Assembly (NCBI GenBank): GCA_011037195.1
Contig: JAAEAF010001535.1
Location: forward strand, 12,522-76,521
Length of the DNA: 64,000 nt
Direction: 5' to 3'
Source of the DNA: Triatoma infestans
Lineage: Eukaryota > Arthropoda > Insecta > Hemiptera > Reduviidae
Position numbers and translations under genes: made by a program. Positions 34,840-47,559 of the stretch are shown here, piece after piece (position 1 is the stretch's first letter; the number at the start of each line of letters is the position of its first letter). The notes beneath the pieces are model-generated. The model was not told where the DNA came from. It did no database searches and saw only the letters and a list, made by a program, of their open reading frames with translations.

Positions 34840-36040
34840 ATGACCATAAGTACCAGAAGTCAAACGCGGAAAATGAGGGAACTGATGACATTATGAATGA
34901 AATGAAAGACCAAATAGAGAGGAACCAGGATGAAATGAAAGATGAAATAAAGAAGAGCCAAGGGGAAGCGAAAAGGGGGCAGGATGAATGAGAGAAGAAA
35001 TAAAAAGGGAGATAAATAAGATCCAAGAAGGAATGAAGAATGACATAGCCAAGATCCAAAAAGAATTGGACCAGGTCAAAGAAGAAATGGAAAAGATCCA
35101 AGAGGAGTTAAAATCTGAAATGGAGAGGAAGATAGCCGAGATAGAACAGTACGTAAGATGCCGACTGGAGAGCACAGAGACTGGCCTGCCTAAGGTTGAA
35201 GTTGGAGCCATTCCAACGGCAGACATACAGGAAAATGAAGGCCCCCGAGTGGCGTTTAAAGCCTTGTGCAAATCAATCTATCAACCTATGGCGGAGCATC
35301 ATCGTGGGCAAACTATTTGCTACAATTTAATGCTGCTGTAATAGTACGGCAAAGATACAGCAGAGAGAATAGAGGCCCTCTCTGGTTAACAGAGACTACT
35401 CTCTGACTTAGGCAGGCTAGTATGGGAGAACCTGTGTATATAAGCCAGTGGGAATCTATCTAAAGAATCTATCAGATACAACCATACAACTGTACATTGT
35501 ATCGTGTCATATCTTTACTCTCACCATTCATTCTATCATTTTCATTATAAAGTCCAGTGCAGTTAGTGTAAACTTATTAGCTACATTATATTAGTGTCTT
35601 CATATCTCGTTCATTTAATCAAACCTAATTTCTCTCCTCAACAACTCCATTATACTGCCGCTTCTGCAAATGGTTGGAGCGAGAAAGAGAAAGCAACATA
35701 ACTGATTATCTCGCTGCGGGGGAAGCGCTGGACATCCTCAGATCATTCCGGAGGATCACCGAGGAGATTTTGCCCATGTGAGCGAATACATGGAGAGAAG
35801 CTTCGGCGACAAGCATATGCAGGAGTTGTACAGGAGGCAGTTCAAAACACGGAGCCAACACCCAGGAGAAACACTGTAACAATTTAGTGCCGATATCTCC
35901 CGCTTGGTAAGAATGGCGTTCCCCGGCCTAGATGATAATCTTTTGGAGGTATTTGCTGCGGATGCCTTAGCCGACGGCATGAAGGTTCCAGAATTAAAAC
36001 AGGCCACTGAATTTTTGAAGGATGGAATTGGCACCTCGGT
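34840..36040 (+). pseudogene. Broken gag of the gypsy-type element, split by a solo LTR
   Basis: From ATG 34840 (MTISTRSQTRKM..) the N-terminal part is a highly charged coiled coil (repeats of EEIK/KIQKEL/EEMEKIQEEL). After the LTR insertion at 35337-35654 it resumes as AAASANGW.EKEKAT, ALDILRSF.R, SEYMERSFGDKHMQELYRRQ and DGMKVPELKQATEFLKDG, a recognisable retroviral-like Gag capsid segment. Frameshifts occur upstream of, and after, the insertion. No zinc knuckle or pol follows; the sequence is lost at about 36045. Confidence 0.78.
35337..35654 (+). mobile_element. Solo LTR, gypsy-type family L1, inserted in gag
   Basis: TGTAATAG..CCATTATA, 318 bp, flanked by CTGC at 35333-35336 and 35655-35658. 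TATATAAGCCAGTGGG supplies a TATA box. Excising it with one CTGC rejoins the gag codons QFNAAASANGW. Confidence 0.85.
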
Positions 36041-36044
36041 ATAA

Positions 36045-36585
36045 TATTGTGCGTATGGGAAGTATGATTGTAGGTTTGAATGAGTAGGTTAGTAGGCTAG
36101 GTTAGAGTGAATTAGTACTTTATGTGCAAAGGTCTTAGCTGTTGTCACGTAAGAAAAAAAATTATGCTATAAAATTTTTTTATAAGAAATGCAAAAAACC
36201 AAGTTATTTTTACACATACTATTTACTTTTTATAATGTGAGCATAAAGACAAAATTCAACATTTTGATTCCATTGTTAAAAGAGAAAGCCAAAGAGAATT
36301 AGGCAGAAATGATCCAATCAAAATCCGCCATTTTCTATTTGGCCGTTTATACTAGTGGGACAAAATAAAAGTGATGTTAATCACCCATAAAAATTTCTCA
36401 AAGCTATTCATAATATTTAGTTAAAACAACTTTTCTTTGACCTGGAATTTATAGCTATTCATTATATTGTCCTTCATTTTTTTAATGTATACATATTGAA
36501 AGATTAGTCGAAAAACTACAGACTATGTAACTATGTAAATTGGAGTAAGAAAATGTGTCTTGTAAGTGTTTCACACCAGATTTAT
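36045..36585. other. AT-rich spacer
   Basis: No gene. An isolated 5' end of the H family (GTTTCACACCAGA, minus) is at 36541-36581, immediately beside the LINE tail. Confidence 0.5.
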
Positions 36586-36589
36586 TTAC

Positions 36590-39500
36590 TTTTTATTTAT
36601 TTATTTATTTCAGGATTTCCTCAATACTGAGGTTCTCCTCAATCAAAAACTTTGCTCTCCACAGTTCTCTATCCTGAGTTTCTGCCTCCCTCAAACCATT
36701 CCCATATACACTTTCCACCACTTCGTCCATCCATGTTCCTCTCGGCTTTCCTCTTATTTCTCTTCCGTTCCAATGAAGAGTCAGCCTCGTAGTCTGCCCT
36801 CTCCCATCATATGGCTATACCACTCTAACCGTTTCTTCTCTATTCTTTACTTCCATCTTTTCTCTAATTTCTCGTTAGGTCTTCTTTCTCTTCGCAATAC
36901 TCTGGCAGCTCTTCTCCAATAATCTATTTCTGTGGACAGTAATTTAGCGGCGTTCAGAAGATCGGCGGTCAACTCCACGTCTCGGCTCCGTAAAGCAATA
37001 CGCTTCCACTACGGCCTAATATGTTTCAGCTCCATAGGACCGAGTTTAGCATTCCGATCACCTTCCTGACCATACCTATTCTTCTTTTTATTTCTTTCTC
37101 GGAAGTTTCGTTCTTCTCGATGACTGACCCCCAGGTACTAGAAGTTGTTCTGTTTCTTTATGAAATTACCACGATGATGAGTGCTTCTTCCTGATATATG
37201 GTCATGTACTCCGTCTTTTTGAAATTCATTTTTAGTCCCCAGCTTGAGTATTCTTTTAACAGCTTCCTTAACTTATAATCGGCATCCTCCAGGTCCTGTG
37301 CTATCACTACCTGGTCGTCGGCGAATAACAGGTTGTTTATGTAGCTTTGTTCCATCTTGATGCCCATTTGCTTCACCTTTTTTTCCATCGTGATAAGGGC
37401 TGCTTCCAAGAATATTTTGAAAAGCGTGGGGGACATACAACATCCTTGTAGGTGGCCTTTGCTGGTCCAAAATCCAGTTGACAGATGTCTGCCTATTTTT
37501 ATTTTGCATGTATTGTTTCTGTAAATCCATTTTATGAGATCAATGTTCGATCTATCGATATGGGCCATTGATATCGATATGCCTTGCACAAAAGCATCTT
37601 TGGTACGCTGGCGTAGGCTTTCTTCAAATCTATAAATACCAGGCTTGTTTCCTTGGATTTACTTTCACGTTTTACCAGCAATTGACGAATCGTGGATATA
37701 AGATCTACACAGGATCTCCCCGCAGTAAAACCACATTGCTCTCCATCAGGTGTCCAATGCTTCTCTAATTCATTCCGAATCAGCCTTCCAAGAATTTTCA
37801 TTATAGGATTAAGGACACATATCCCTCTGTAATTAGAGAATATGCTTTTATCGCCTTTCTTGTGGATGGATGAGATATAACCCAAGTTCATTTCTTCCGG
37901 CACTGTATCACCATTCAACAATGAGTTTATAAGATCGGTAATTATTTGGTCACTTTTTCACCACCATATGTTATTAATTCCTCCGGGACCTGAGACATTA
38001 CCATTTTTTAGTGCTCGAATTTCCTTCTCTACTTGATGTATTGTAACATTAAATTCCGCTCCTTGATACTCAAGATCATCCTCATCCTTATAATCATCCC
38101 TATCTTCCTTAATATCCCACTATAAAAGCTCGTTCATTCCTTTATTGATGCATTACTAATCCTGACTTGGTTATTCTTTTCTTTCTTCATTCTCTTCAGT
38201 ACCGACCGCGCCTCTTTAGCCCGTTGAAATCCTAGTCTATAGTTGATTTCAGTACATTTCCTTTCCAAATCTTCATTTTTGGCCGTCTGTATGTATTTAT
38301 TTAACCTATTCTTCATCTTCACATATTCTTTCCTTTTTGAACTTAAACATATCATATAGGCTTTTTTTTCTCCTGGATCTTTTTTTTACGTCATCCTTTA
38401 GCCATGAGTGCACGCTATCTCTACCGTGTCTGTGTCCGACAACTTCAAATGAAATTTTCTTAATTCTTCCTGTTGTAATTCATACAATTCTTTAGCTAAT
38501 CCTTTGAAATCTCCATCTAATTCCGAATTCATCCTCCTTTGGAAGAAAACCTTGATCCCTTCATCTTTCAACAACTCCACACCAAATTGTTTATCTTCTA
38601 GTTTAATGACATTACTCTTTATTTCCTCTCTTCTGGTCTCCTTCTTTCCCTGTGGTTTCCACGGCCATATGTGTTGAGACTTTAATAGATAGTGGTCCGA
38701 GCCACATTCTGCCCCTCTAAAAAAAAAAGTAAAGTAATGCCTATTTTTCAGGCGCGCTTAACGTCCAACTACCAAATTAGGTGTCGTGGACGGGGGCGGA
38801 AGCACCTACTGTACTGTTAACATTTTTCATACCAATATAAAATTTAGCAGTTATACGCGGGACTCGAACTGGGCTCCTCCCACTTACAAGTCCCTCATAA
38901 CCACAACATTAACACCCGCCCCTATTCTGCCTCTCTATAAACACGGATATCTTTTACTTTTACAGAAGTAATTTGTCTCATTATGAAATAGCCTATAATA
39001 GACATCAGGTGTTTTGTCTCTTGGTGCCACGTGTATTTGTGTATATCCTTGCGTTGGTAGAATGTGTTTAAAATTTTTAGATTACATTGTTCACATAACT
39101 GGATCAGTCTTTCTCCATTATCATTTCTGTCCTCTTCACCATGTCTACCAATTACCTTGCTGCCCTCCTCACACCCACTCTTCCGTTTAGATCGCCCATT
39201 ATAAAAAGTTCCATCCTTCGTGGTATAGTCTCCACCACATCACATAATGAATTCCAAAACTCATCTTTTTCACTCTCATTAGAGTCATTAGTCGGTGCAT
39301 AAACACCTACGGATAACTATTTCCCTAGCAAATAGTTTCATCTTGACCGTCAATAATCTTTCATTTATGCATTTCCATCCCGTAATATTATTCCTTATAT
39401 TCTTCCTAATCATTATAGAGACTCCAGCTTTGGCTCTTTGTTCCTTCTTTACCCTACTCCAGATTTGAATAAAATCATCGAGCACTTCCTTTCCCACACT

Positions 39501-39965
39501 CTTTTTCTTTGTTTCCAACAGAATTACAATATCCATTCCATATTCAATTAATTCTTGTGGGAGTGCGTCTATTTTTGTCATTAACACTATTTTTGTACAT
39601 TCCAGCATCCAAAAATTCTAAGTCCTATCCGTTGCCATTGTCGTACCTTCTTTATCATTCCGGTTTCATTTCTTTTTGATAGTTTTGAAATGGTCGGGAA
39701 ACTAGTCCGGCGCATTAACCACCACCACCTGGAGGACCAGGGGATTTTTGTTTTTCAGAGTTCCCATCTCTTAGACAAGTTGTCTTCACTACGACTGCGA
39801 GCTTTGTCCGCCTGTTCAGAAATGGTATAGGAGAAGGAGACGAAGGGAAGGGGAACGGGGACGGTAGGTAAAAATAACTCTTCACCGACAGTGGTGGGAT
39901 GAGTCTCTTTTAGTTGCCTCCTACGACAGGCAGAGATACCATGTGCACATTCTACTCCGGGCCCA
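36590..39965 (-). pseudogene. RTE-like LINE (endonuclease + reverse transcriptase), inactive
   Basis: The minus strand, read from 39965 down, starts with a 5' untranslated stretch (CTGTCGTAGGAGGCAACTAA). The endonuclease follows (39610-39000; VYAPTNDSNESEKDEFW.. and MGDLNGRVG, then GSDHYLLKS at about 38690). The reverse transcriptase comes next: GYISSIHKKGDKSIFSNYRG, EQCGFTAGRSC, FIDLKKAYASVP, LQGCCMSPTLF, INNLLFADDQVV. A C-terminal region runs to about 36610, and a TAAA-type tail lies at 36586-36612. LFADD is intact but stops and frameshifts are many. The endonuclease/RT junction is split by a SINE (38710-38985). About 3.1 kb without the insert, close to RTE length. Confidence 0.85.
38710..38950 (-). 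mobile_element. tRNA-derived SINE, family 2, inside the LINE
   Basis: The minus strand has a tRNA-like head (TGGTTATGAGGG, then AGTTCGAGTCCCGCG as B box). The body follows (CCGTCCACGACACCTAATTT) and ends AATAGGCATTACTTTAC. It interrupts the LINE open frame. Related copies: 32683-32781 and possibly the head at 40060-40130. Confidence 0.65.
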
Positions 39966-40054
39966 TTCTGAGGATTTTTTTTTTTTTTTAATTTAATATT
40001 TTTTTATAAATAAATTTTTTTTATTTAAATGAATATAAAATTAGTAGTATTAGT

Positions 40055-40135
40055 AAGTAGTAGCGATACTCGAACTGGGGACCTCCTAGTTGCTAGCCCA
40101 TGTCCTTGACCACTACACCAATCGTAATATATATA
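40055..40135 (-). repeat. tRNA-like SINE head, family 2
   Basis: Minus strand: GTGTAGTGGTCAAGGACATG (A box), then CCCAGTTCGAGTATC (B box). Acceptor stem pairing is poor, so a SINE head rather than a tRNA gene. Confidence 0.5.
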
Positions 40136-40569
40136 GGCTGAATTCGGAAGCGCCTGTTATAACAAACCTGAACATTTATTTACAGTTACATTCGGCGATG
40201 TGACAGTGACAGTAAAAAGGGAAGTACGTTGGGCCCATCTTTGACCAAATTGCACTGTATCTACTGTTGGAAATATTTATGCTAGAATAAGAATATAATT
40301 AATAAAAAAAAATACTTTAGATATTCAATAATAAACTTTTTATTTATCTAAAAACATAATTAGTTTAGTTATAATCTAAACAGTTCTTAAACACATTTTA
40401 AAACTTAGAATTTAGAACAAATAGTCCCACTTCTCACCTCCTTATCTTAATCTTAACTGGTAAAGTAACCAAGGGGAATTATAGTCAATAAATAGCTGGC
40501 ATTAGTCTTTTGTTATTAATTTGAGTAGAATCCGCTAGATGTCGGATTGAATAAAAGAAGAAAAAAAAA

Positions 40570-41530
40570 TCTCGTGTGAAACACTCACACAACTTTCTCT
40601 TATTTCAGTTCTCAAAATTGTCAACTTTTATAGTTAGTATAACAAATTTAATGAAATTCGTCGAAAATTGAAAAATCTTTTACTGTTCAGTAAAAGCCCA
40701 CTTCCGGCTTACTAATTTTCTAGAAACTCGGAATTTTGTATTTATTTCTAATTAATTTTGTTTGGATGGTAGAATTGTATAATCTACTATAAAAGCTCTT
40801 TAGAGGAAATCATAATCCCACCGCCCCTACCCTAAAAGTGCCCTTAAATGAATTTCCTAGAGAAACATTTTTAATAAATAAATAAATAAAAGTTGTACAT
40901 CTTTGTATGTGTAATTTTTATAGGAAGTTTCAAGAAAATCACGAAAAAGTGAAAAAAATCATTTAGTAAAGTGGTAAAGTAAACGCACTCCCGGTCATCC
41001 GATTTTTTTTCAAACACGGAATTTTAACAACACATTTAATTCTAATTAATATTATTTAGATGACAGAATTGTATAATAAACTGAAGTAGCACTTTACAGG
41101 AAAATCTAACCCCATCTCTCCCCCAAAAGTGCCCTTAAATGAATTTTTCCAGAGAAATGTTTCAAATAAAAGTCGTAGATCAATGTTTGCTTAGTTGATA
41201 TACGAAGTTTGAAGAAAATCGTCGGAATCACTTTTTGTGAAAATCGGAAAAAAAAAGTGAAAAAATTATTTAGTTAAGTGGTACTTCCGGTTGAGGAATT
41301 TTGATACATAACATACTATCAGATCTCATGGTGATACCTGAAGGAAATATCAAGTTTGAACTTTCTGCGATTCTTCGTTTTCGAGCTATGCTGAAGCACG
41401 CACAGACTATTTTCTAAAAACCACTTTTTTGGATTCAGGGGACCTCAAAACGGATATTTCCGGTGAAAACTCGATATCGAAAATTTGACACGATTACAAT
41501 ACTTCCTCTTACTAGGAGTAAGTGAAAGTA
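40570..41530 (+). mobile_element. Helitron-like repeat (H family), full-length
   Basis: Starts TCTCGTGTGAAACACTCACA and ends with the TACTAGGAGTAAGTGAAAGTA hairpin. All internal landmarks present, 961 bp. A partial sister follows at 41787-42186. Confidence 0.7.
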
Positions 41531-41786
41531 AAAAAAAAAATCACTTGTGAGTGAAACATACACTTAACTTCCCGTTACTAAATTATTACAATAATAAATA
41601 ATAAATTGTTGGGCTTATAATACAACAAATAAAGATGAGTTATGCTCGTTTACGTGCATATTGTATGCCTTCATTCTTAATAATCATTTAGCAAAGCTTT
41701 AAATTGAAACCTTACTCATGGATACCTCAGAATAACCTCAACATCAGTAATTTACAGGTGATTGATCCGACGTTTCAAAGGTAAGC

Positions 41787-42186
41787 TTAGCATTGCAGCT
41801 CCCCCCCCCCCAAAATCTATCTTTCTGGTAAAACGTTTTTTAAATAAAACTAATGGGTATTTATTTATGCGTATACGAAATTTAAAGAAAATCGTTAGAA
41901 CGATTTAGTGAAAAACTGTAAACAACATTCAGTAAAGCCGCATTTCCGGTTACAGGAAATTGACCGAAACCTTCGCGTCAAATACAAATGCAAGTTTTTT
42001 TTACTTCCTGCAATTTTTATCAGAGATATTTTGTTCACTCATACACCCAGATAATCTCTAAAAAAAAACTTTTCTTCTTTTTCTTATTCAGGAAATCTCA
42101 AAACAAGGTATTTCCGGTGCGAACTCAATTTCGTAAATTTGACAAGAACACAGTACTTCCTCTTATACTGCAGCAACGAAAGGAAA
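41787..42186 (+). mobile_element. Helitron-like repeat (H family), partial
   Basis: Carries GCATTTCCGGTTACAGG, CTCAAAACAAGGTATTTCC and CAGTACTTCCTCTTA; the 3' hairpin is eroded. Confidence 0.5.
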
Positions 42187-42671
42187 AATTAGTCACTTGT
42201 AGTTTTGTTTTACACTCTCCGCTCTTTTTCAATCTCTTCTGATTAAAAGTACATCTTTCCTTACTATTAAGTATCTATTATGTTTTTCCCTAGCTCTGTT
42301 CATAGTTTTTCTACATTAATTTGAATTAAAAAACAGCAATGTTTTAATCTGTTTCAAAACTTGCAGTTTTTCTCAGCTTACCTTAAATAGCTGCAACTTT
42401 TTTACGGTTCAGTCTAGCCTAGAGCTAAATCCAAAATTAAGTCATCAAATAGGAACCACATACTACGATTACTATAAAAAAATAAAAGCTTGTGATAATG
42501 TTTTAGGTTTAGGGTAAATGTACTAATGTTTTTATATTATATATATATACATAGTAGAGGGGATAGTTTTTTCAAGTATGAGGTGGCAAGTGTGGGTAAA
42601 GAAAGATTATATTTATAGAGGAATTGTAGGTATGGTTTGGATGTTAGTGTAGTGGTGGCGCGCGCGGTGAT

Positions 42672-42846
42672 ATGAGGTGGTTCCTCCTCCGGATATGCCT
42701 CTTTGTGGGCCTGCTGGCCGCGAATGTATCTGCCGCTAAAAAGGCTAGCGAATCAGCAAAACAAACGGAACCGGTAATTGAGGAGGTGACTGCTAAACAA
42801 TTAGAAAGGATTTTACAAGATAAAGATTTTGTAGCCGTCTTCTGGT
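42672..42846 (+). CDS. First coding exon of a secreted/ER thioredoxin-like protein (rest outside window)
   Basis: The ATG opens MRWFLLRICLFVGLLAANVS, a clear signal peptide, followed by a lysine/serine-rich linker. Then comes EEVTAKQLERILQDKDFVAVFW, which has the alpha1-beta segment of a thioredoxin fold just before its redox motif. The exon ends at 42846 with one base of the next codon; the donor gtaagt starts at 42847, so the CxxC region would be in exon 2, beyond the window. It resembles insect thioredoxin-domain (PDI-like) proteins, but with 58 residues the exact family cannot be named. The local base composition (GC-rich codons, GCGCGCG just before the ATG) stands out from the AT-rich surroundings and fits a 5' exon. 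No promoter can be defined. Confidence 0.75.
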
Positions 42847-43815
42847 GTAAGTTTGATATACATATAATATTTTTTTTTACAAAAAAATATTAATTATTTA
42901 ATTACAGTAAAGGGTTTAAAATAATTTTTATTCGTGTACAAATTAGGTCATCAGTGGTTAGAAAAAAAAAAAAAAAATTTACAACGTGGAGGTTACAAAT
43001 AGATGAAGGTTAAAAATATTTTAACTAAGTAGGAACTTAAATAAAAACCAAATAAATTAATTAAAGATTTATGAAATGGGGATCATAAAACGGATAATTT
43101 AATTTCAAATCACCAATTATTTATTAATTTAATAATTTTTTTTCTAAGTTAATCTCTAACCCCATACATACATACACGCACACACACACACTTATTAATA
43201 TGTGCAATAGAACTATTTTTGTAAGCCAAGCCAGTGTTCTTATGTGAAGAGCCATTTTTGTAATTCAATACTTTTAAATTCACCAATGTTCTGACATTTT
43301 TAATATAGATATATGAATTTTAATTTTTCCTTTTATTAACTTATTGAAAAGTATGAAAAAAAAATGAAATTCAATAAATATCAAGAAAACAAAAAATAGT
43401 CCTTAAAATAAAAATAAATAAGACCTTATAATAACAAATAAAAGATTACATTATTTAGATTAATTAATAAAAAAAAAACAAAAAACAAATGTAATAAATA
43501 AAGAAATAATTATAAGAGAAGTGCTGGGCTGAAAAGAATAGAATTCTCACTTCTAGGCTGTTTTAAAAATAAAGTAGCTCGCATTTCTATATATTTTAAA
43601 ACGTGGGGCACTTTATAATGTAGGCCGTTGTCAACTCATAATAGGAATCAATCATGGTGTGTTATTTTTATACAATATAAGTTAATTTTAGCTACAAATG
43701 TTGAATTTCTATTTATATAGTGTTGAGTTTTATTGAAAATATCGATTATTTCTACAAAAGTAGTTTCTTCATCTTTATAAGTATTCTTTAATTTTATTAC
43801 AAATGAAAAAAAAAA

Positions 43816-45300
43816 TCTGTTATGAACACGTCACACGACATTCTCTTACAACTGTGATAAATTTTCTAGTAACTGGGCATTTTTACTAAATTTCTCGTAA
43901 CCCTTCTTGAACATTATAAAAAATTATGGAATGTGCTGTACAATCTACGCTTAGCTTGAAGGGTATGTGAATTTGATTACTCTATAGGCCACCAGATAGC
44001 ACTCAAATAATCTCGTAGCAAAAAAAATGTTTTATTTAAGTTTGAAACAACAAAATTTTGGCAGTTTACTTTGAAAATATAGAAAAACTCTTAAATTCTA
44101 TTTGATAAAGTCCGCCCTTCCAGTTTATGATTTTTTTTTTTTTGTAAATCTTAAATTCGAGAAATGAATTAATGGAACTTATAGAGGTTAAGAAACTGTA
44201 CATTGCAATGAATAGGCACTTTACTAGAAACCTTAACGTTGCAGCTACCCGAATAGTTTCGAACTAAATAATAGGCCTGAATGTTTGTTGTTAGTGTGCG
44301 AAATTTAAAACAAAAAATATCCCGTAATAAAGTCATACTTCTGTATAATGGATTTTTCACCATATTCACTTCTTGTCTCTAGATCCCATGATGATAACTA
44401 ATTGGAATATTTTGTTTAAAGTTTTCAGACATTTTCTACAATAACCAAATCACTTATAATATTTTCTTCTTATTCAAGAGACATTAAAACCATCATCATA
44501 TCATTGTATAAACCCTCTTTTTCAAAAAATTTTGTCATTATCGCTATACCTTCATCTTCAAGCTGTAAGAAAAAACTTCATAAAAATAAAAAATATTAAT
44601 TCAGAATGAAAAGTAGTTTAGGAGATAGGCGATATAATATGTAGGCTGTAACGTCCAAAAATCCCTTCCAACATTTTAGTTTTATAACTCTGCCCCACCT
44701 TTGAAGAAAACTTTGTCAGTTATCCAAAAGCAATAGTAGCGAGCCAACTAGGTATACCAGTTTCAAAATGCCAATAGATCCTGCACCTTTCAATACAATA
44801 TAATTTTTTTTTACAATGATTATATAAAAATTCATTTAATTTATTAATGAATGAATATTATTAATATTATTATTATTAAGAATTAATTTTATTTTATATT
44901 ATTATTGATGTAAATGGTATTAATTAGTTATTTTTTTTTTTTTTTTTAATTAAGAAGTAGCCACGAATTTTTCTGATATAAATACGTTTCAATCTTGTAT
45001 TATTAAAAATTATATTTTTTACTGTGCTATAAAGAGATCGTGACAAATTTTCGTAAAAATTAAGTTTACACCGGAAATACACGTTTATTAGGGCTTCTGA
45101 GTCTGAACATGTGGTTTTCTAAGAAACTGGTTTTATATGTGGTTTGAAACTGTTGAAACTGGTTTGAATCGGTCGACCAGATTTTTCGACTAAAAACAGT
45201 TGCAGAGATTTTCTTTAAACTTAGTATATATATGTTAAGGGCAAAGTATGAAATTCATCCCGGAGAAGGTCCCATTTATTTTATTACATCCCGATTTCAA
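43816..45300. repeat. Eroded Helitron-like fragments
   Basis: A 5' end (TCTGTTATGAACACGTCACA) starts at 43816 in plus sense. Around 45030-45300 a minus-sense fragment keeps CACCGGAAATACACGTTT. Both are strongly diverged; the DNA between is AT-rich with no gene. Confidence 0.4.
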
Positions 45301-45510
45301 AATATATTTTAAACTGAAACACTACAATAGAATTTCCGTCAAGTTAACAAATGAATAATAGGAATATTTAAAAGAATATTTTTCAAATACACAAAATTTA
45401 TCATAAGAAATATAATCTGGTATCTGAGGATACCACGCATGGTATAATATGAAATGTCTAGGCTTTCTATAGAATGCATGAATTTCATACTTTAACATAT
45501 ATACTATAAA

Positions 45511-46705
45511 TTCAGCCCGCAAGGGGTATCTGTTGCATGCAGTTACTTGGGGAGTAGCGACCCCACGGGTTACCACAGCTCAGTACGCCATGTACTTCAT
45601 CAGAACAGTACACAATACACTTGAAACTACATACACTCTATACTTACAGACAAGGAAAAACACAGTACACAAACTAGGGTCTCCGTCCCTAGTTAATTAG
45701 GGAAAGCCAAGAGAAAACGAAGGGATTAGCTCAGTGGTAGGGAGCTGGACTAGCAACGCGGAGGTACCGGGTTCGAACCCAGCATGCTGCCCTTAGATTT
45801 TTTCTTTCTAGGAGCCTCGACAACTCACTGTCCGATGATTGAATTTTTTTTTTCAGGCATGGGTACGTGGCAGCACCATCGCCCATCTCGGTGAGATGCA
45901 ATCAGCCACTAGTTCCCCAGGTTGGGGATACCTGTCCCACTTCACATTCCTTCCTGGTCCTCTTCCTTTTTCTTTTACGCCCCATGGGCCGATGGGTTCC
46001 TGGGATACTGTACCCCTGAGGCAACGGGTCAAAATGAGTAGATGAAAAGGTAGTAAGACCATCGGGCGTGCGATCCATCAGTGCGATCAGTCACGCCGCT
46101 ATAGATAATATAGCGAAGCACTGAACTACGGGCGCAAGCAGCGCGTTTTCCAAGCCCAATTGCTTGCAAAACGGGCCGGATTCGTTGGTTAACCAATAGC
46201 TCCGCTGTCCTTCGCGACATGAGCTCAGCGGGTGGGTATACCGCATATAAATTAATGTTCTTGCCGTCGCACTTGTCGACGGAAGTGCCCTTCGCTAGGG
46301 GGTGCGGTCCACCAAAGCTAAAGTAGGGTCAGCCTTCTCTACGATCTGGTAGTGACGGCCAGCTTTTGTTGGCTTCCACGCGTTGGTTGGGCGTACAAGC
46401 GGGGGAGTGCCCGGGGTGGCACTTTTGCCATGGGGAGGCCTTGCGCCCTAGCCTTTCGTGGTGGTGACATCCTTCTCTTGTAAAACGTCCTTGTGCTTGC
46501 ACAAGGGAACTGGTATATCCCAATGGATAGGAACGTCTTTAAAGAACCCTTAGTACGGAATGCAAACAGGAATGAGGAGGTAAGAATGTCCGGTGCTGGG
46601 CAATGTTGTCTCTAGCTAGAGAACGCTGCTCGGAGGCCGGCTGTACTTTCTTAGAGAAGGCTCCGGGGGGCACAGTAGATCTTTCAGGTCGCAGTGCAGT
46701 AATCC
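45511..46705 (+). repeat. Left arm of a 1.1-1.2 kb inverted repeat
   Basis: From the CCCGCAAGGGGTATCTG region to CAGTGCAGTAATCCCC. It matches, in inverse orientation and along its whole length, the right arm at 47560-48662. It contains a SINE (A box TAGCTCAGTGGTAGG, B box GGTTCGAACCC at about 45768-45780) interrupted by a GC-rich insert at 45842-46586. Clearly more GC-rich than the flanks. No protein domain seen. Confidence 0.75.
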
Positions 46706-47559
46706 CCAACATCTACTATAAATTCCAAAAGCTATAACCAGTGCAGTAATCCCCAACAACATCTACTATAAATTCCAAAAGCTATAACTTTTATTTGAAA
46801 TTTTTTTCTGTGAAAATTTACTTAAGGAGGGTGACGTTAGACTTTTCTTCTAAAGTGCTATTTCAGTATAATATACGATTCTATCATCTACATAATATTA
46901 ATAAAAATTTAATGTTTGGCCTAAATTCTGAGGTTGACAAAAAAAATTACCGGAAGTACAATTTTTATAATTATATTTCGGATGCACATATAGCTATAGA
47001 ATTTTCAGTTAAAATTCAGTTAAACACTAAATTTCAAAGTGTAAAATTCAAAGACAAAGATAAAGACAATGTATGTGTAAACTTTTAATAATCAGCATTT
47101 GAGAAATTGTGGCTGTCAAAGCGCAGTAAAAATAAATATAATTTATGAAGTTTGGACCTTAGGATTGTATCGTAACTAGAATTATATATGTACTAAAATC
47201 GCCGTTTAAACATTGCTACTACCTCAAAAAAAAAACCTTAAAAATCAATTTATAAATAAATAAATAAACGGTTTCAAAATTTTTGGAACCGTTTTCGAGA
47301 AAATAGCGGAATATTGAAAAAAAAATGACACGTGACACGTTCACACAACACTCTCTTGCTACTGTTAATAAAATTATATATAAAATGAGAAATTTACTTT
47401 AAGCTTCAAATTTTACTCATTTGTCCTAACATATATATAAAAGTTGTGGAAGGCCAACCAGGCAGGTAAGTAGTCCTGAAGAGAACGACAATAACATTGA
47501 ACCAATCAACATTGAAATTCAACGGCAGACATTTCGCACAACTAGATTGCAGATTGTTG
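46706..47559. other. Spacer between the inverted arms
   Basis: Contains a short tandem duplication (CAGTGCAGTAATCCCCAACA at about 46691 and again at 46740), an H-family minus fragment (46760-46960) and an H-family 5' end (about 47328). No gene. Confidence 0.55.

Noticed and set aside
36566..36922. 118-codon plus-strand ORF
   Set aside because: Antisense of the C-terminal region of the RTE-like LINE.
45721..45800. Functional tRNA gene
   Set aside because: A and B boxes are present but the acceptor stem does not close, and the same sequence continues into a SINE body found at five places.
45853..46062. Overlapping ORFs on both strands in the GC-rich arm
   Set aside because: Few stops are expected in GC-rich DNA; the other arm of the inverted repeat does not preserve the frames.
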